From Aquisalinus flavus (GTDB lineage: Bacteria > Pseudomonadota > Alphaproteobacteria > Caulobacterales > Parvularculaceae), in contig NZ_CP042288.1 of assembly GCF_022559625.1 (NCBI RefSeq), positions 2,304,155-2,368,154 on the forward strand: a DNA stretch of 64,000 bases, read 5' to 3'. Positions 60,792 to 64,000 of this stretch are shown here, piece after piece. Positions within the stretch are counted from its first letter, which is position 1. Every line of letters begins with the position of its first letter. The position numbers were made by a program, and so were the translations under genes. The notes beneath the pieces are model-generated. The model ran no database searches. It worked only from the letters and a program-made list of their open reading frames with translations, and had not been told where the DNA came from.

Positions 60792-60995
60792 CACGCGGCT
60801 GGTAAGACCGCAGGTTTCCAAGATTCGCTCAAACCGCACGAGGGTGCGATTGAACGTGTCCATTATGTGGGAATGGTCGCCCGATTTTCCAGCGGCAATC
60901 GATAAACGGGCCACAAAATGCTACCAGCGGCAATTTTTTTAGCCTAACTAATACTCTAGTTCTAATTTCGCGATGATACTTTATCACAAACCTCA

Positions 60996-61412
60996 TCAGT
61001 ATCGCCGCTGCTGCAGGGCGCTGAGGCTGGTTTCGTCCTGGCGTTCCTCTTCCTGCTGGCCGGCAACGACTTCGAGCCGCGCGATAACGTCCTGCATCGC
61101 CGTGACCTTGCCGATGATCGCGCGCAGCGCCTCCTCGCGCGCTGCGATCTCCGGCTGCAGTTTTTCCGCCTGCTTCAGACACTCAGCCGCGCGCTTGCGC
61201 AGGGCAAGCCCGGTGCGGTCGGCAGCCAGCATCGCCCCGGCGCTCGGCGCATCCCCTTCGGCGATCGTGGCCAATGCCTGCTCGCGAAGCGTCTCCGCCT
61301 GTCCCGTCAATCTGCGCTTTTCGGACAGGACGGCGGCCAGCGCCCGTTCCGCTGCCGTCTGGCGGATTTTCAGCAGGCGGAAGATTTCGTGATACTTCTC
61401 AAGCTCTTTCAT
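60996..61412 (-). CDS. Coiled-coil protein in flagellar export operon, possibly FliJ-like
   Basis: 138 residues, nearly all predicted helical with heptad-like spacing (YHEIFRLLKIRQTAAERALAAVLSEKRRL; AAECLKQAEKLQPEIAAREEALRAI). Size, coiled coil and place 12 bases after flhB suggest a FliJ-type chaperone or stalk protein, but no firm sequence mark decides this. It is the last gene of the visible flhA-fliR-flhB run, followed by a gene-free stretch and the minus-strand terminator. Confidence 0.55.
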   Translation of the reverse strand: MKELEKYHEIFRLLKIRQTAAERALAAVLSEKRRLTGQAETLREQALATIAEGDAPSAGAMLAADRTGLALRKRAAECLKQAEKLQPEIAAREEALRAIIGKVTAMQDVIARLEVVAGQQEEERQDETSLSALQQRRY

Positions 61413-61424
61413 CGCCTCGCTCCC

Positions 61425-62516
61425 TTACCGGCCTCTCGCCTTCATCTTCTTGCGCATCGTGTCGGAGAAATGGATCGCGGCGGCGACGGCGGCATAGTGG
61501 TCAGGCTGGATCACCTCGCCGATCTCGACACCGGCATAGAGCGAGCGCGCGGTCGGCGGGTCCGAGCGGATCGGCACACCGGCTTCCGCCGCATGTTCCT
61601 TGATCCGCTGCGCCACGCCATCGACGCCCTTGGCGACGCATTCGGGCAGGGAATCCTTCTTGCGCGACCATTTCAGCGCGACGGCATAGTGCTCCGGGTT
61701 GACGATGACGACGTCGGCGCTCTTGACATCTTTCAACATGGTCGAGGTTGCGATCACCTGGGCGCGCTTGCGCCGTTCCTGCTTCTGGTGCGGGTCCCCT
61801 TCCTGGTCCTTCTGTTCCTTGCGCACTTCCTCGAAGGTCATCTTCAGCTTTTGCGCATGGCGGTGGCGCTGCCACGGCAGGTCGACGGCGGCAATCGCGC
61901 CGGAGGCGATGATGATATAGATCATCAGCATCAGGATCTGATCGCGCAGCTCGCCCGGCAACAGGCCGGCCTGCAACTGCGAATAGCCCGGCAGGTCGAA
62001 ATATTGCTGCCACAGGTATAGCCCGGTGATGATCGCGACGGTCAGCATCTTCACGCCGCTCTTGACGAACTCGCCGATCCCGTCCGGGCCGTATTTCTGC
62101 TTGGCATTGTCGATCGGATTGATCTTGCTCATCTTCGGCTTGATCTTGTCCGTCGCGAAAACGATCGATTGCTGCGCCACGAGGGAGGAGATGATGAACG
62201 CCGCCGGAATGACGAAGACCGGCGCCAGCAGCGACCCGAAGCTGATCATCAGATCGGCAAACAGCTTCTTGTCGGGATTGAACAGCAATTCATAGGCATA
62301 GGCATCGGGCATGGCGAGGAAGCTCGTCAGCCGGCTCGCCATCGCCGTCGCCGCACTGCCGCCGACCAGCATGATCATGACCGCGAATCCGGCATAGAGC
62401 ATGAAGGTGTTCGCCTCGCGCGACTGCGGTACGTCGCCCTTCTTGCGCGCCTCGGCAATCTTGTGCGCGGTGGCGTCGAATGACTTTTCCTGGCCTTCGT
62501 CCTGTCCCTCGGCCAC
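61425..62516 (-). CDS. flhB: Flagellar export switch protein FlhB, with variant cleavage motif
   Basis: 363 residues. Four membrane segments follow the start AEGQDEGQEKSFDATAHKIAEARKKGDVPQSRE, as usual; the cytoplasmic domain has MTFEEVRKEQKDQEGDP and the autocleavage region. The usual N-P-T-H is N-P-E-H here (VIVNPEHYAVALKW, codons at 61689-61700). FlhB switches export from rod/hook to filament proteins after cleavage between N and P. FliR ends three bases upstream of its start. Other conserved positions in FlhB are kept, so it is likely functional. Confidence 0.94.
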   Translation of the reverse strand: MAEGQDEGQEKSFDATAHKIAEARKKGDVPQSREANTFMLYAGFAVMIMLVGGSAATAMASRLTSFLAMPDAYAYELLFNPDKKLFADLMISFGSLLAPVFVIPAAFIISSLVAQQSIVFATDKIKPKMSKINPIDNAKQKYGPDGIGEFVKSGVKMLTVAIITGLYLWQQYFDLPGYSQLQAGLLPGELRDQILMLMIYIIIASGAIAAVDLPWQRHRHAQKLKMTFEEVRKEQKDQEGDPHQKQERRKRAQVIATSTMLKDVKSADVVIVNPEHYAVALKWSRKKDSLPECVAKGVDGVAQRIKEHAAEAGVPIRSDPPTARSLYAGVEIGEVIQPDHYAAVAAAIHFSDTMRKKMKARGR

Positions 62517-62519
62517 GGC

Positions 62520-63305
62520 CTATCTCCCCATCGCGATGATGTCGTCGAGCACGCTGGAGAAGCCGCCGGCCCAGACTGTCAGGATCGTCGTCGCGCACAG
62601 GAAGAACAACAAGAGCCCCGCCCCGGTGATCGCCGGGATACCGACAAAGGCGACCATCAGCTGCGGCATTGCCCGGCTGATCGCGCCGAGCATCACGTTA
62701 TAGATGAAGTTCAGGATCACGAAGGGCAGCGACAGGGCGAGCGCGAAGGAAAACGCTTCCATCGAGCGCTCCACGGACCAATAGGCCGCCGTATCGGTAT
62801 CGGCAAACGCGCCGAGCGCGAACGTGTCATAGGACTGGATCAGCACACGGATCGCCTCGATATGCAGATCCATGGTCACCGCCAGCGCCGTGCCGGCGAG
62901 GATCAGGATCGAGGAGATCGTCGTATTGGGCTCTTCCGACGTGGAGCCAAGCAGCTGCGACAACGACATCGCCTGGGCGATGATCGTGCCCGCCATCTGC
63001 AGCACCCAGATCATCACCCGGAAGGCAAAGCCGAGAATGAACCCGCTGAACGCCTCGGCAAAGAACGCTGCCGTGATCGTCGCCGCGCTGGTCGTGTCGA
63101 CTTCATAGCGCGCGAGCACCGGCGGCACGATCATCCAGGTGATGACGAAGGCCGCGATCAGCCGCGCCCGCATGGGGATCTGCGTCTCGCCAATGCCTGG
63201 CAGGAAAAACGCCAGCACCGATACCCGCACGAAGACGGCCATGACGCTGGCGATATAGTCGCCATTGTCGAGGATCATCTGGTTGACGGGTTCGAGAAAC
63301 TCCAT
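62520..63305 (-). CDS. fliR: Flagellar export membrane protein FliR
   Basis: 261 residues with about six hydrophobic segments. Typical stretches are SVMAVFVRVSVLAFFLPGIGE at the start, the central FAEAFSGFILGFAFRVMIWVLQMAGTIIAQAMSLS, and a late ISRAMPQLMVAFVGIPAITG. FliR forms the export gate with FliP and FliQ. ATG 63305 is eleven bases after the flhA stop and the gene is three bases before flhB, consistent with one transcript. Confidence 0.94.
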   Translation of the reverse strand: MEFLEPVNQMILDNGDYIASVMAVFVRVSVLAFFLPGIGETQIPMRARLIAAFVITWMIVPPVLARYEVDTTSAATITAAFFAEAFSGFILGFAFRVMIWVLQMAGTIIAQAMSLSQLLGSTSEEPNTTISSILILAGTALAVTMDLHIEAIRVLIQSYDTFALGAFADTDTAAYWSVERSMEAFSFALALSLPFVILNFIYNVMLGAISRAMPQLMVAFVGIPAITGAGLLLFFLCATTILTVWAGGFSSVLDDIIAMGR

Positions 63306-63316
63306 GGCGCGGAGTC

Positions 63317-64000
63317 TTACGCGATTCCCACGATCGCAGGCTGTTCTGACGGCGGGATTTCCTCATAGGCGATGACCGGGTTGCGGATGCCCTTGGCCGC
63401 CAGCACGGTCTTCAGGAAGCGGCGGCGGCGGGTCGAGGTCGCGATCGCCGCATAGGTCCCGCGCGAGGCGGAATGGTTCAGCTTCTCCTGTATGGCGCCG
63501 GCGAGGCGATTGAACTCGCCTGGCGGCAGGGCGATGTCGGTCTGGCCGTTCTTGCCGGTCAGCTCGTGCTCGGTGAACAGCTCTTCCCATTTGGGGCCCA
63601 GCTGGACCAGGGGCAGCTTGCCGGCATCGTCGCGCAGCTTGAAGATGAACTGGAACGACAGGCGCTGGCGCACGAACTCCGCGATCTGTTCGGCCGAATT
63701 GAGCGAGCCTTTCACTTCGGAGATCGTCTCAAGGATTACGGCGAGGTTGCGGATCGAGACCCGCTCTTCCAGCAGCAATCGCAGGACCGATTGCAGCGTG
63801 TCCTCGGGCACTTTATCCGGCACGAATTCGTCGAGAATGCGCTGATTGCCCTTGGAACGCTCCGGGCTCGTGAGATGGGTGAACGCGTCGAGGATCTCGC
63901 GCAGGGCCCGGCGGGTCATCAGCTTGCCGAAATTGGCCTGGATCGTTTCGAGGATATGGGTCGCCAGCACTTCCGGCGCCTCGACCACCGGCACGCCGTT
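63317..64000 (-). CDS. flhA: Flagellar export protein FlhA, C-terminal part only
   Basis: The last 227 residues of FlhA are visible; the gene continues beyond the right edge. The fragment is the cytoplasmic domain: VPVVEAPEVLATHILETIQ, FGKLMTRRALREILD, EDTLQSVLRLLLEERVSIRN, LAVILETISEVK and the end RNPVIAYEEIPP. This domain forms the nonameric ring that docks export substrates and chaperones. The order flhA-fliR-flhB is common in alphaproteobacteria. Confidence 0.95.
   Translation of the reverse strand, partial: NGVPVVEAPEVLATHILETIQANFGKLMTRRALREILDAFTHLTSPERSKGNQRILDEFVPDKVPEDTLQSVLRLLLEERVSIRNLAVILETISEVKGSLNSAEQIAEFVRQRLSFQFIFKLRDDAGKLPLVQLGPKWEELFTEHELTGKNGQTDIALPPGEFNRLAGAIQEKLNHSASRGTYAAIATSTRRRRFLKTVLAAKGIRNPVIAYEEIPPSEQPAIVGIA

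Noticed and set aside
1..64000. CRISPR array or prophage
   Set aside because: No array of regularly spaced identical repeats with unique spacers, and no capsid, portal, terminase or integrase gene is visible.

Overview
The window is chromosomal DNA from a Gram-negative alphaproteobacterium, probably marine and of the Maricaulales/Hyphomonadaceae or Parvularculales type. This rests on a very large TonB-dependent receptor, a DUF4169 protein beside a membrane-anchored cytochrome c, a monofunctional prephenate dehydratase, an SRP RNA-dnaX-ybaB-recR cluster and flhA-fliR-flhB flagellar export genes. No species assignment is attempted. There are two halves: positions 1 to about 38.6 kb are a polysaccharide utilisation locus (PUL) that looks less GC-rich, and about 39.0 to 64 kb is ordinary, GC-rich chromosomal backbone. 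A tRNA-Ser(GGA) gene with its 3' end facing the PUL sits at the junction.

The PUL starts on the minus strand with a TonB-dependent receptor (6554-9550), followed downstream by a large lyase-like enzyme, a sulfatase, and a second large lyase-like enzyme cut by the window edge. Next is a minus-strand rhamnose operon (rhaD-rhaI-lldD and a DeoR regulator), divergent from an NCS1-type permease, a rhamnulokinase-like kinase and a lipoprotein sulfatase. After that come a sodium symporter fused to a periplasmic beta-propeller and another sulfatase, then kduD and a DhuI-type isomerase on the minus strand. A plus-strand run follows: a YesU-like DUF1961 protein, rhamnose mutarotase, GH105 unsaturated uronyl hydrolase, an alpha/beta esterase and an SGNH esterase. 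A PhyH-type oxygenase and an esterase-DUF4861 fusion lie on the minus strand. The locus ends with two small secreted proteins and a tandem pair of shorter lyase-like enzymes.

Read together, the genes describe uptake and breakdown of a sulfated, acylated polysaccharide rich in rhamnose and uronic acid. Ulvan from green algae fits best, but this is inference. Lyases would make oligosaccharides with unsaturated ends, and sulfatases and esterases would strip substituents. GH105 would release the unsaturated uronate, which DhuI and KduD would convert to 2-keto-3-deoxygluconate. Rhamnose would pass through RhaM, RhaI, RhaB and RhaD to DHAP plus L-lactaldehyde/L-lactate, and LldD would make pyruvate. 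Five PUL upstream regions carry direct repeats of a CATWWWTGNN decamer at 10-bp spacing, probable operators for the DeoR regulator. The four lyase-like proteins share an S-E-N-H and an RGGxKxRH motif and are the best candidates for something not yet described.

The right half holds tRNA-Ser, a DPP-IV-like peptidase, a ZntB/CorA transporter, recR, ybaB, a glycosyltransferase-sulfotransferase fusion, dnaX and SRP RNA. It continues with a DEAD-box helicase, NudC, an SLC13/TrkA-C transporter, pheA, cytochrome c, an NlpC/P60 hydrolase, a MarR regulator, a LytS/LytTR pair and flagellar export genes. Two intergenic copies of a roughly 120-nt element with two strong, compensatorily different hairpins (42170-42294 and 49156-49275) are a second unexplained structure.
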